A stretch of DNA of 64,000 nucleotides, from assembly GCA_017355425.1 (NCBI GenBank), contig CP070233.1:4257501-4321500 (forward strand), in the 5' to 3' direction. Below are positions 28,461 to 37,804 of this stretch, piece after piece. Below the pieces are notes generated by a model, which was not told the origin of the DNA, did not search any database, and saw only the letters and a program-made list of their open reading frames with translations. The position numbers were made by a program, and so were the translations under genes. Source of the stretch: Dolichospermum sp. DET69. Its GTDB lineage: Bacteria; Cyanobacteriota; Cyanobacteriia; Cyanobacteriales; Nostocaceae. Position 1 is the stretch's first letter; each line of letters starts with the position of its first letter.

Positions 28461-29639
28461 TTAAATAGCAGTGCTGTATTTTTTGCGCGTAGCTATGGCT
28501 AAGGCTAAAACCAAAAATGTTAGAATTCCTGCCAGATATAAAGGATAGCCATAAGTGATAGGTTGAGATTGTTGAACTATTATCCCAGCAATCACTGGAC
28601 CAATGCCATTAGAAATACTTAAATAAGATGCGTTTAACCCTAATGCAGTTCCCTGATCTTGTGGTTGAGCATTGAGAGAAATCAATGTACTAATCATGGG
28701 TTGGACTAGAGCATTAAATAGCGCAAATAATATGCTAACTACAACAAAATAAGTGATGCTAGGCCAAACAGGCATTAACACAAATGATAAACTGCGAATA
28801 AATAAGCCTAAAAATAATATTTTTACTACATTAAATTTGCGACGGAGAACAGATACACCCCAAGTTTGCATAATTACACCCAATGTGCCAAATGTGAGAA
28901 ATAAAAGGGTTAAAGATTGATTATTTTGACCTAAAACTTTAATAAAATAGGGTTGAAAGGCATAGGTAAACATGGTAAATGTTGTCCCTGCACAGAAGTT
29001 AATGAATAATAAAATGCCAATTCCTGGCATGGCAAAACCTTTAATTAAATTATCTAAACCTAAATCAAATATATTAGTAGCTTTTGGAGATTTATTTTTG
29101 AGAGTTTCTGGTAATAAAAATATTGTCATTAACATTGCCATCAAAGCAACTGCACCGGAAACTAAAAATGCTGTTCCTAAAGAAATTTGCTGTGCTACTA
29201 AACTTGTAGCTGGTCCAAGAACAAAGCCTAATCCCATTGCTGCCCCATAAATCCCAAATGCCTGAGCGCGATCTTTTTGACTGGTAACATCAGAAATAAC
29301 AGCTTGGGCAACGGAAGCATTTCCGCCTGTGATACCATCTAAAAATCTGGCTAAAAATAGTAAACTTGCTGTTGTGGCAGTTCCGGCTATAGTATTGGCT
29401 ATTACTGTTCCTGCTAAACTGATTATTAATAATGGTTTACGCCCAAATCTGTCAGAGAGTTTACCAATTACGGGAGTGGCGAAAAATTGAGCAATAGAGT
29501 ATGTGGAAAATAATAAACTGGTTTGGAAATCATTTAAACCAAATTGTTTACCATAAAGATAAATTATGGGGATTAAAATTGTAAAACTCAGGGAGTTAAT
29601 AAAAGCAATTAAAGCAGTAATCCAAAAAATTCGATTCAT
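28461..29639 (-). CDS. MFS transporter (DHA1, TetA-like)
   Basis: The 392-residue protein has about twelve hydrophobic segments. The MFS motif A is GKLSDRFGRKP (about residues 58-68), and motif C-like GFVLGPA lies near residue 136. This places it in the drug:H+ antiporter-1 type. The substrate is unknown. It stands alone, with the 17-bp array behind its stop codon and a MITE in front of its start. Confidence 0.88.
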   Translation of the reverse strand: MNRIFWITALIAFINSLSFTILIPIIYLYGKQFGLNDFQTSLLFSTYSIAQFFATPVIGKLSDRFGRKPLLIISLAGTVIANTIAGTATTASLLFLARFLDGITGGNASVAQAVISDVTSQKDRAQAFGIYGAAMGLGFVLGPATSLVAQQISLGTAFLVSGAVALMAMLMTIFLLPETLKNKSPKATNIFDLGLDNLIKGFAMPGIGILLFINFCAGTTFTMFTYAFQPYFIKVLGQNNQSLTLLFLTFGTLGVIMQTWGVSVLRRKFNVVKILFLGLFIRSLSFVLMPVWPSITYFVVVSILFALFNALVQPMISTLISLNAQPQDQGTALGLNASYLSISNGIGPVIAGIIVQQSQPITYGYPLYLAGILTFLVLALAIATRKKYSTAI

Positions 29640-29659
29640 TGTTAATTAAATATATTTAT

Positions 29660-29820
29660 TGTAAGGATTTAGGAGCAAAGGAGTCACCGAATCAGAATAA
29701 ATACAATAGAAGAGAAGAAATCAGGAGCCAAGGAAACACGAAATCAGAATAAATTGCTATAATTCCACATCAAATCTTCTTTCTCCTGACTCGGTGACTC
29801 GGTGACTCCTGAATTCTTAC
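29660..29820. mobile_element. MITE family 1, copy 1 (161 bp)
   Basis: Ends GTAAGGATTTAGGAG and CTCCTGAATTCTTAC are near-perfect inverted repeats. The interior matches copy 2 (43561-43731) closely, for example AATAAATACAATAGAAGAGA. Flanks TATTTATT (29653-29660) and TATTTATC (29821-29828) match at seven of eight bases, as an old target-site duplication would. Confidence 0.85.
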
Positions 29821-29869
29821 TATTTATCTTTAGTCATCCTACCATTCACTAAACTTTTACTTACTGCTC

Positions 29870-30140
29870 ATGAAATTTAAATTACAGAGATTTTTCCAGA
29901 AGCTAGGAAAACACCAGCACCAACGAGTTCATATTCAAATCCATAATGGACAATTTAAGATTATGGGTATGGGTGCATGGTATTCCTACTGGGATGATCC
30001 TTACCATTGTCCATGCACGTCATAGTTATGGTGCTAATGAGATTTTGTGGAATCATCAATTTGTGGATATTATCTACCATACACCTGATGGACATCGTTA
30101 CGTTGACTATCCGCATTTTCACGATGTCTTACCAGTTTAA
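29870..30140 (+). pseudogene. Relic of an inward-rectifier (KirBac-type) K+ channel without pore
   Basis: The frame from ATG 29870 encodes 51 residues ending in GMGAWYSYWDDPYH, like the segment just before the first helix of bacterial Kir channels. It then hits a stop. In the +1 frame, from about 30000, the sequence TIVHARHSYGANEI and FVDIIYHTPDGHRYVDYPHF matches the end of the Kir cytoplasmic domain. Both membrane helices, the selectivity filter and most of the cytoplasmic domain are missing. It is a deletion remnant. The tail could still be translated as a 64-residue frame from 29946 but is unlikely to work. Confidence 0.75.
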
Positions 30141-30169
30141 TTGATCTTGTTTAAGTTCTCTGGATAAAA

Positions 30170-30802
30170 ATGCCTAATCAAGTTTGGTTGTCACAGTTAA
30201 AAATACATCGAGCGATCGCTGTTATTCGCGCCCCAAAGATGGTATGGGGTGAACAAATGGCTTTAGCTGTAGCATCTGGGGGAATGGGGTTAATTGAAAT
30301 TACGTGGAATTGCGATCGCGCACCGGAATTAATTTCCCAACTTCGCAGCCAATTACCTAACTGTATGATTGGAACAGGAACGTTATTTAATGTTCAACAG
30401 TTAGAAGAGGCGATCGCCTGTGGGGCGCAATTTCTCTTCAGTCCCCACACTGATCCGGACATGATTAAAGCCGCAGTCGCTCAAAATATCCCGATGATTC
30501 CCGGTGCATTGACACCGACGGAAATTATTACCGCTTGGAATTATGGCGCAAGTTGTGTAAAGGTCTTTCCTGTACAAGCTGTGGGCGGAACTAGCTATAT
30601 CAAAAGTCTACAAGGACCGCTTGGGCATATTCCCTTAATCCCTACTGGGGGTGTGATGTTAGAAAATGCCAAGGCTTTTTTAGAAGCTGGTGCAGTAGCA
30701 GTGGGCTTGAGTGGGGAATTATTTCCCAAAAAATGGGTATTAGAAGAAAATTGGGACGGGATTACTGAACAGGCCAAAGCTCTTATACAGAGGTTATATT
30801 AG
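30170..30802 (+). CDS. eda: KDPG/KHG aldolase
   Basis: This 210-residue class I aldolase cleaves 2-keto-3-deoxy-6-phosphogluconate to pyruvate and glyceraldehyde 3-phosphate, the last step of the Entner-Doudoroff route. The Schiff-base lysine is K131 (CVKVFPV) and the catalytic glutamate is E43 (LIEITW). GTGTLF and PTGGV phosphate-binding parts are present. It is convergent with the Hsp70-like gene, with 3 bp between the stops. Confidence 0.93.
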   Translation: MPNQVWLSQLKIHRAIAVIRAPKMVWGEQMALAVASGGMGLIEITWNCDRAPELISQLRSQLPNCMIGTGTLFNVQQLEEAIACGAQFLFSPHTDPDMIKAAVAQNIPMIPGALTPTEIITAWNYGASCVKVFPVQAVGGTSYIKSLQGPLGHIPLIPTGGVMLENAKAFLEAGAVAVGLSGELFPKKWVLEENWDGITEQAKALIQRLY

Positions 30803-30805
30803 AAT

Positions 30806-32404
30806 TTAACTCAACCGGGCCACAAGTTGGTTTTCGACTAAGATGTTATTTGTTAATAAGTCCTCAACAGTAATTCTTAAAAACCGTTGTTCATCAATTT
30901 GAAAATAGATTTTAATCCGATCGCTTCCCGGATTTCCTGGAGGTCTAAGTTTGGCAACTTTACTGGCACTTGCTGTATCATTGAGGGGTTTAACAGTGGT
31001 TGCACGACTGTCTAACTGACGAGTAATTAAGCGATCGCCATCAAAGTATACCTCTGTTCCTCCCGTTTCTGCGCCTAATTCCCCAATAATTACCTCAATA
31101 CTGGGTTGATTTTCCACCGAAGCACCCAAAACTAATTCTACAGGTTGAGTCATGGGATAAGATTGTCCAGTTTTAATAATAGGATGCCAACTATGACGTT
31201 GATTACGGCGATCCCAATAACGGACACCATAGCTATGATAAAGATAGTCTTTAACTTCTATGCCTTGAGTGATTTGTAATGCACCATGAGCGATTGCTTC
31301 AAAAGGCAATTGACGGCGGATTTTTTCTGGTTCAAAATATTGTTCTATCCATGTCTGTACCACTGGCAATTGCACAGTCCCACCCACTAACAATACTGCA
31401 TTAATATCATCAATTTCCATCCCGTAGCGTCGGGCTTGCTGTAACAATGTCATCATGACATCATGCAGCTTATCAAAAAATCCGTTTTCCTTCAAAATAT
31501 TTTCAAAGGTATAACGATCAAGATCCATTTCATAACTTTCAAAGGTCTGATCATTAAAATAAACTTCACTGGCTTTATTTTGGTGAGATAGCTGAATTTT
31601 CACCCGTTCTGCTAGTCTGGTGGTGAGAGAACTAACTGGTAATCCTTGGGTTTTAGCAAAATAATCTACTATCCAATTATCAATATCTATTCCGCCTAGA
31701 TTTTGCCCTGCTTTGGCTAATACACGGGCTGTTTTAGTCTTTTGTTGAGAATCTTCACCCAGACTTTTATCACCCCATTTGAGCAGAAATCCTAAAGGTT
31801 TGGTTTTGGCTTGTTTACCTTGATCCAAACTCACTAAAGATAAATCTAAAGTTCCACCACCAAAGTCAACAACTAAGAGAGTTCCTTGATCTGTTAAACC
31901 ATACCCTAACGCCGCAGCGGTCGGTTCATCCAACATCCGCACTTGTTCGACGGGTAGTGATTGACAAACTTTCCCTAACCAGTAACGATAGGCTTCAAAG
32001 CTGTCTACAGGTGCAGTTAAAACCAAGGAATCTATTTTTCCTTCTAGGAGGGCTAATTCTTGAATTACCTTGCTTAAAAACCATTTTCCTACTTGTTCAA
32101 AGGTGATGTTTTTACCATCTAGTTCTGGTAAAAAACCCTGAATATCTGCACCAATTCCCCGTTTAAAGTTACGGAAAAATCTGGTATCGGTTTTTGTGTC
32201 CAAACCGCGATCACGCACCTGTTGTCCAGCTATAATTGTTCCCAAACTGGCATTTTCCACATAAACCAAACTAGGAATCAGTGGCGGGTTGAGAAATTGT
32301 TGTGTTGATAAACCAGGTAGATTCAGGGTTTCTGCTGCCTGAGTGACAGGATTCCAACGAGTGATAACTGTGTTACTTGTCCCAAAATCAATCGCGATCG
32401 CCAT
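30806..32404 (-). CDS. Hsp70-family protein (DnaK-like, atypical C-terminus)
   Basis: The 532-residue protein has an actin-type ATPase core. Phosphate 1 is AIDFGTSNTV (residues 4-13), phosphate 2 is VVDFGGGTLDLS, and the adenosine motif is LLVGGTVQLPVV. The C-terminal 130 residues are shorter and unlike the DnaK substrate domain, as in many cyanobacterial Hsp70-like proteins. It is divergent from a 464-residue membrane protein with about 136 bp between the starts. Client unknown. Confidence 0.9.
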   Translation of the reverse strand: MAIAIDFGTSNTVITRWNPVTQAAETLNLPGLSTQQFLNPPLIPSLVYVENASLGTIIAGQQVRDRGLDTKTDTRFFRNFKRGIGADIQGFLPELDGKNITFEQVGKWFLSKVIQELALLEGKIDSLVLTAPVDSFEAYRYWLGKVCQSLPVEQVRMLDEPTAAALGYGLTDQGTLLVVDFGGGTLDLSLVSLDQGKQAKTKPLGFLLKWGDKSLGEDSQQKTKTARVLAKAGQNLGGIDIDNWIVDYFAKTQGLPVSSLTTRLAERVKIQLSHQNKASEVYFNDQTFESYEMDLDRYTFENILKENGFFDKLHDVMMTLLQQARRYGMEIDDINAVLLVGGTVQLPVVQTWIEQYFEPEKIRRQLPFEAIAHGALQITQGIEVKDYLYHSYGVRYWDRRNQRHSWHPIIKTGQSYPMTQPVELVLGASVENQPSIEVIIGELGAETGGTEVYFDGDRLITRQLDSRATTVKPLNDTASASKVAKLRPPGNPGSDRIKIYFQIDEQRFLRITVEDLLTNNILVENQLVARLS

Positions 32405-32540
32405 ATTTTTAATTATATCCGAAAACAGGGAACAGGGAAGAGGTGATAAACAAATATTACTGATTACCCATTATCTAATTAATAGCAACTTTTGTGATAT
32501 TAAATGTGTCAGAGTCTAAAAATTACCCAAATATCTGTTT

Positions 32541-33935
32541 ATGTCTGCTGACGCTAAAGGTATTCCCGGCTTACCTGATTTAACACATCCCCAGGAATTA
32601 CTGCAATTTGGTAATCAATTACTCCAAGGTTCACTGCTATTATTTTTGTTAATTATAGCGTTAGGTGTGGCGATCGCCTTAATTAGTTTTTCTTTACGAC
32701 GATATCCCACAGAACAAGCGGTTTTTTTCGGTCAATGGTCAATTCGTTACTCCCAATTATTGCAGGGATTACAGCATTTAGCTTTAATCTTAATTTTGTT
32801 AGTAACTGGTTTTTTTCTCTGTTCAACTTTAAGCAATCGTTACCATTATTGGGAACAGGCAAAAGTGGCACAAGTTTCTGCTACTGTAGCAGGTGATAAA
32901 CTGGAACAAGTTTCTCCCCAAGTTCGTTATATTACTGAAGAACCTTATGTTTATAATACCCAAATTAATGGCAAAATAGTTAAAGTTAATGATAAACAAA
33001 AAGTTACTCGTTATCTAACTTTAGCAAGTTCAGAAATTCAAGTTAAAATTAATCAAAGTGTAGATGTCCAAAATCGTAGTTCTATTTATCAGACAGACTA
33101 CACAGCTAATTACAAAGTTATTAACCAACTGAGTGATATTAATAGTTTTTTCTTAGAAGTACCACCACCTAATGGTTCTTCAATCCTGCGGGATTATAAG
33201 GTAGAACGTAATAACACAATCTTAAAACAAACAAATAACGATAATTATAGTTTTCCCTTCCGCTTAGAACCGGGGGAAGAAACTACTTTTAAAGTTACCT
33301 ATAAAGCTGATGGTGGACCACGCTGGGTTTATAGTGCTACAAATCAGTTACTTTCTAAATTTCGGCTGGTAGCGATCGCTAATTTTAGTAATGCTGATTT
33401 TGCTAGTGGGATTATTCCTGATGATATTAAAGTTGATGGTAACAGCACGCAATTTACTTGGAGTTTTGCCGAAAATGTAGCTGTTAAAAATCCTTTTGGT
33501 GTCTTTACTAGCACTAAACCCATTGGCAAAACTGGTATTATTCCCAGGTTATTATTGTTAGCACCAGCTTTGTTCTTGTGGTGGATATTACTGCTGTATT
33601 TATCCTTACCTATGACTTTAAAAAATGTCGTGATTGCTGGGGGGATTTTCTTTGCCTGTTTACTAACTTTAACCTACATGGCACGGGTAATTAATACTGA
33701 ATTAGCTTGGTTGATGATTGCGTTAATTTTATTAACTTTAAGCTATGGTTTAGGTGCAAATCGTCGTGTTTCTTTAGCCGCAATTATTTGCACCATCACT
33801 GGAGTCGTCTTACCTGTATTTGGGTTATTAATTCCCTTTACAGGTTTAACTTTGAGTATTGCCGGTCTACTATCAGCAGTATGGTTAGCTATACTGCATT
33901 GGTATGGATGGTATAATTTACGAGAGGAAAGTTAA
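32541..33935 (+). CDS. Polytopic membrane protein with a large extracytoplasmic loop
   Basis: I do not recognise this 464-residue protein. Two N-terminal hydrophobic segments (about residues 30-52 and 78-98) are followed by a soluble, beta-rich region (about 105-330) with repeated N/T-rich strands. Then come five or six hydrophobic segments to the end. The layout suggests a membrane-anchored periplasmic or lumenal domain. It shares a divergent promoter region with the Hsp70-like gene. A terminator-like hairpin follows at 34051-34080. Confidence 0.8.
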   Translation: MSADAKGIPGLPDLTHPQELLQFGNQLLQGSLLLFLLIIALGVAIALISFSLRRYPTEQAVFFGQWSIRYSQLLQGLQHLALILILLVTGFFLCSTLSNRYHYWEQAKVAQVSATVAGDKLEQVSPQVRYITEEPYVYNTQINGKIVKVNDKQKVTRYLTLASSEIQVKINQSVDVQNRSSIYQTDYTANYKVINQLSDINSFFLEVPPPNGSSILRDYKVERNNTILKQTNNDNYSFPFRLEPGEETTFKVTYKADGGPRWVYSATNQLLSKFRLVAIANFSNADFASGIIPDDIKVDGNSTQFTWSFAENVAVKNPFGVFTSTKPIGKTGIIPRLLLLAPALFLWWILLLYLSLPMTLKNVVIAGGIFFACLLTLTYMARVINTELAWLMIALILLTLSYGLGANRRVSLAAIICTITGVVLPVFGLLIPFTGLTLSIAGLLSAVWLAILHWYGWYNLREES

Positions 33936-34050
33936 CAGTTCAAAACTCAAAATTATAAGACCTCGCGGTAAGTGTCAAACTGAAATTATCCGGACACGGT
34001 AGAAGCTACGGTGGATATTCAAGTAGTAGATGCACCTTAATTAAATGATT

Positions 34051-34080
34051 ACCCTTGGCTTTTAGCTGAGGGTTTTTTCT
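34051..34080 (+). terminator. Rho-independent-type terminator
   Basis: ACCCT(TG)GCT - TTT - AGC(TG)AGGGT with a two-base internal mismatch is followed by a T-run (TTTTTT). It fits as the end of the plus-strand transcript from the membrane protein gene, or of a short RNA in 33955-34050. Confidence 0.65.
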
Positions 34081-34125
34081 TTTGGCTTTATATCTTAACA
34101 AATTTTTATCAGAAAGTCAAAAAGT

Positions 34126-34731
34126 TTATTTGAAAATAGCAGGGAGTAAGTTGGGGGCTAACCATAAAGCATAACCAATAAAGCCAAATAGTAAAGTAAT
34201 TAAGAAAGTAGCAATATAGCTAATGCACATTAGCAAACCATCCGCTTCAATGGTCGCAACGGACAGAAGTAAGATCCCCACAGTGGGAATGGGATTGGTA
34301 AAGGGAATAGGAGAAATTAATAATATTGTTAACCAAGAGATGCACAGCCCATTAAATCGCCAAATCCAAGGATGATTAGCGATTTTTTGGAATCGGGGAC
34401 GGGCAATTTTTTCTAATACTTTAGTAACTCGACGCAGATTTTGTAAGATAATTTTGGCAAAAGCGTCGGGAAATTTATAGTTAGCGATTTTTTTGGGTAG
34501 CCAAGGCGTTCGCCTCCCTAAAACCATTTGTAATGATAATATTAAGCAAGCACCACCTAAAGGACTACTTAAGCCTGGAGGCATGGGAAATAAAAAGGGT
34601 AATACGAGTAATGTGATTACCAAGCTAAAACCCCGTTCAGAAGTTTCTGCGAGGATATCACCTAAAGTTAGTGGCTGTTCACTTAAACGTTCTAATAGAG
34701 ATTTAATTTCTTGAGAAAAGCGTAAATTCAT
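34126..34731 (-). CDS. ExoD-family membrane protein
   Basis: The 201-residue protein has an N-terminal cytoplasmic region (LTLGDILAETSERGFSLVI) and four or so hydrophobic segments with FPMPPGLSSPLGG and SPIPFTNPIPTVGI, matching the exopolysaccharide synthesis protein ExoD family. Its molecular function is not known. It is convergent with the upstream membrane protein and lies about 100 bp downstream of the lipid kinase gene on the same strand. Confidence 0.85.
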   Translation of the reverse strand: MNLRFSQEIKSLLERLSEQPLTLGDILAETSERGFSLVITLLVLPFLFPMPPGLSSPLGGACLILSLQMVLGRRTPWLPKKIANYKFPDAFAKIILQNLRRVTKVLEKIARPRFQKIANHPWIWRFNGLCISWLTILLISPIPFTNPIPTVGILLLSVATIEADGLLMCISYIATFLITLLFGFIGYALWLAPNLLPAIFK

Positions 34732-34831
34732 AACTATGATTTTTGTGATTATGATGATTGTAGTCTTCTTAAGATACAGCAGAATTTAGGAGTTAAGATA
34801 TCATCCAATAAATTATATCAATTAGATAAAT

Positions 34832-35719
34832 CTATACTGGAGATGATATTTCTGGGACAAAAACTGCGATCGCTTGCGGAAGCACTCGAAATACAGCCGG
34901 AGTATGGGTTGTGATTTCTCCATCTGTATTAATCGAATGAGGTTTTCGGGTATATACTGTAATTTCCTGACCTTGTAGGGCGCGGACATTCGGCCAATCA
35001 ATATGTCGTCCTTGACGCATAGCCGGAAGTAAAGGAAGAATTTGCCACCAATGATCCATTTCTAAACTATAAAGATCCAGCCTTTGATCATCTATTGCTG
35101 CATCGTGAACTACAGCCATCCCACCACCATAATAGCGACCATTTCCCACAGCAATTTGCACAGTTTTGACATGAATTGATTGGTCATTTATGCGAATTTC
35201 TGCACTAAAAAGGCGAGATTTCCAAATTACTTGGAATGCGATCGCAGCATAAGCAAATATTCCCCAACGCTGTTTCATCTCTTTAGTTAATTCTTGAGTA
35301 ATTTTCACACTCAAACCCAAACTAGCAACATTGAAAAAATATTTATCATTCACCAAACCTAAATCAATCCGTCGCAACTGTCCACTGGCAATAATTTGAC
35401 AAGCTTGGGGAATAGAATTAGGAATACCTAAAGTTCGCGCCAAATCATTAGCAGTTCCCAAAGGTAAAATTCCTAAAGGTAATTGAGTATCAACTATAGC
35501 ACCTACAGCAGCGTTAAGAGTACCATCACCACCACCGACAATCACCAAATCAATTTCTTGTTGGTAACGACGAATCACATCACCCAATTGTGTAGGATGT
35601 TCTGTAGATTCTATAATGATTTCTAAACCCAATTCATTTAAAGAATTTATCGCTTCCTGGTAACGTTCTTGTCCTTGACGAGAATTATGATTGACTAATA
35701 GCAGGGCGCGGGAATTCAT
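34832..35719 (-). CDS. Diacylglycerol/lipid kinase family protein (YegS-like)
   Basis: The 295-residue protein has a catalytic domain with VIVGGGDGTLNAA (residues 60-72) and GILPLGTANDLAR. The C-terminal part shows the usual GGGMAVVHDAAIDDQRLDLY. It is expected to phosphorylate a lipid such as diacylglycerol. The length is normal and the motifs are intact. It is probably not in an operon with exoD, given the 100-bp gap. Confidence 0.92.
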   Translation of the reverse strand: MNSRALLLVNHNSRQGQERYQEAINSLNELGLEIIIESTEHPTQLGDVIRRYQQEIDLVIVGGGDGTLNAAVGAIVDTQLPLGILPLGTANDLARTLGIPNSIPQACQIIASGQLRRIDLGLVNDKYFFNVASLGLSVKITQELTKEMKQRWGIFAYAAIAFQVIWKSRLFSAEIRINDQSIHVKTVQIAVGNGRYYGGGMAVVHDAAIDDQRLDLYSLEMDHWWQILPLLPAMRQGRHIDWPNVRALQGQEITVYTRKPHSINTDGEITTHTPAVFRVLPQAIAVFVPEISSPV

Positions 35720-36193
35720 GGGCGTACCTTTGACAGTTTGGATATTGAATGAATTATATACATTATTTACTGGGAATTTCAGTTAAGGATTAAGTAGGGT
35801 TTGCTGAAAAAGTCTTCTCGTGAAGGCTAGGAGTCACCGAGTCAGGAGTCACCGAGTCAGGAGGAATAAAGAGGAGGAAGAAGAAGGAAGAGAAGGGGTT
35901 TTAAACATCTATTGTCAATAATCTTGCACTTGTTTGGTTATAAAACCCTGCAAACCTTTATCTATCAACCCTTTTGCTTTCTTTTTTGCAAACCCTAAGT
36001 AGGTAGACACAATTAAATATAAGGCAGGCAAGATGCCCACCCCACAAGAATATTATACTTATTCTGGGGTGGGCATTGTCCACATTTTTCATTTATTATT
36101 TCATCCTAATATCTATCTAAGGGAATATCTATTCTTCAATATTCTTGGTTTTATAAATCTATAATAGTGGCATCTTTAAGCTGTAATATAAAC
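35720..36193. other. Repeat-filled intergenic region
   Basis: This 474-bp gap separates two divergent genes. It holds GGAGTCACCGAGTCA repeats with a purine-rich stretch (35826-35890) and then an inverted-repeat element at 35996-36120. No open frame or clear promoter is seen. Confidence 0.7.
35996..36120. mobile_element. Inverted-repeat element related to 3727-3864 (about 125 bp)
   Basis: The ends CCCTAAGTAGGTAGA and TCTATCTAAGGG pair as imperfect inverted repeats. The interior has AATTAAATATAA, GGCAGGCAAGATGCCCACCC and an inverse arm TGGGGTGGGCATTG, as in the element nested in the hox array. Confidence 0.7.
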
Positions 36194-37327
36194 ATGAGTT
36201 CATCAACTATTTTACAAAACATTGAAAAACATCTTCCTATCCTAGGAAATGTACATACTAAAAGTCCCATTGCTTACGGAGTAACCCGCCTTGCAGTTAG
36301 TACAGTTAATACAGTGCAAATGGCAATAGCAGAGTCTTATATTAACGGATTAGAAGTACCAGATTCTGTGTTAAGATCACTTTTTGATAGTTGTATGCCT
36401 GTCTTTTTTAAGCATTTTCCATCCCTACTTGCACCCTATGAATGGGTATTAACAGAAACAGATCATACTGCCGAAGGTGCGAGAGATTTAATGAAGATTC
36501 AGTACGATTTGCCTCAAGCTATGCTGAATCCCATGTTAGGTAATGGAAAACTCATTTATCCCAAATACAGTATGGGATTATGGGAAAAAGGAGCAGCCAA
36601 TCTTGAACAATCACAAATGCAAATGCTTGATGATGTGATTGACAAATTAGAGATCAAAGATGGCGATAATATTTTAGATTTTGGTTGTGGTTGGGGCTGC
36701 GTAGCCAATTATATTCTTGCTAAATTTCCCCATGTCAAGTTTACAGGAATTAACTTGAGTCACCACCAATGTGAATATATGCGTCAAAAAATGCAAGATC
36801 CTGAAAGTTATTTGAGTTCTGGTCGGTTTACTCTCTATGAAGGAGATTTAAATGATGCCGAATTTGAGACAAAATTTGATAAAATTCTCTCAATTGGCGT
36901 TTTTTGTCATGTAGGTAATTTAACAAAAGCTTTCCAAAAACTGGCATCTTTTCTCCAGGATAACGGCAAGGTTTTTATTCACATTATCACAGTCCGCACC
37001 CCCAATAATATATCCAGTGTTTTTACGCACAAATATATTTTCCCCCACGGACGTTACTGGAAATATGATGCAGTTCCCAGCCATAATCAACATCTCAAAA
37101 CTATTGATCAATGGTATATTAATGGCTCTAATTATTCTAGAACTTTTGCTAATTGGCTCAAAAACTTTGATGATTCTCAAGCGATAGTCAAGGATTTAAA
37201 TTACGGAATTGACTATGCCAAATTTCGCCGTATCTGGCGGTTTTATTTGATTTGGTTTGTTGCTAATTTTGCCAGTTGCGATGGTGAATACAACGGTAAT
37301 GGGCAATATTTAATGGTTCATACCTAA
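36194..37327 (+). CDS. CFA-synthase-like SAM-dependent methyltransferase
   Basis: I prefer ATG at 36194 (377 residues) over the GTG at 36167. The SAM-binding motif is ILDFGCGWGCVAN (near residue 162), followed by FTGINLSHHQ and a cyclopropane-synthase-like C-terminus. The protein resembles the branch that includes plant coclaurine N-methyltransferase and many cyanobacterial enzymes of unknown substrate. It has no evident operon partner. Confidence 0.85.
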   Translation: MSSSTILQNIEKHLPILGNVHTKSPIAYGVTRLAVSTVNTVQMAIAESYINGLEVPDSVLRSLFDSCMPVFFKHFPSLLAPYEWVLTETDHTAEGARDLMKIQYDLPQAMLNPMLGNGKLIYPKYSMGLWEKGAANLEQSQMQMLDDVIDKLEIKDGDNILDFGCGWGCVANYILAKFPHVKFTGINLSHHQCEYMRQKMQDPESYLSSGRFTLYEGDLNDAEFETKFDKILSIGVFCHVGNLTKAFQKLASFLQDNGKVFIHIITVRTPNNISSVFTHKYIFPHGRYWKYDAVPSHNQHLKTIDQWYINGSNYSRTFANWLKNFDDSQAIVKDLNYGIDYAKFRRIWRFYLIWFVANFASCDGEYNGNGQYLMVHT

Positions 37328-37804
37328 TCTTTTAGCTCCCGTAGGTTGGGCTAATGCAAGGAAACCCAACAGTATTCAAAATTATTAAAAGCTGTTGTTA
37401 GGTTGCTGAGATTGTAATTATCAGAATCAGGATGTCCACCGATTTAAGGATTTTCAGGATTGTTGTTGATGAATTTTCTGTGAAGATTGTAAAGATAAAA
37501 AATGATAATTACAATAACAGTAGATTATCTCTCCTCCAAAAATTGCGATTGTTTATTAATAATAGACAATAACATCCTGTAAATCCTCTAATCCTGGTTA
37601 TCCTGATTCTGACAAAAAATACGCAAAAATCCTCGTAATTTATAGGTTATTGGTGGGATGATGAAATTGTAATTATCAGAATCAGGATGTCCACCGATTT
37701 AAGGATTTTCAGGATTGTTATTGATGAATAGTATAGCAAATGTTTATTAGTCATAATACCACTCAACTAAGCCGATCATCAACCTCATCAGATTTCTAAA
37801 TACT
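37328..37804. repeat. Intergenic region with two 64-bp direct repeats
   Basis: The segments 37411-37474 and 37666-37729 are identical except for one base. They contain, on the opposite strand, the AATCCTGAAAATCC and CATCCTGATTCTGA motifs of the 76-bp hox array. A third partial set (CCTGTAAATCCTCTAATCC) is at about 37573-37615. No gene is seen in the gap. Confidence 0.85.

Noticed and set aside
34495..34526. AAGGCGTTCGCCT palindrome in exoD as an inserted repeat
   Set aside because: It encodes conserved-looking residues (GRRTPWLPKK) of the family, so it is probably ordinary coding sequence.
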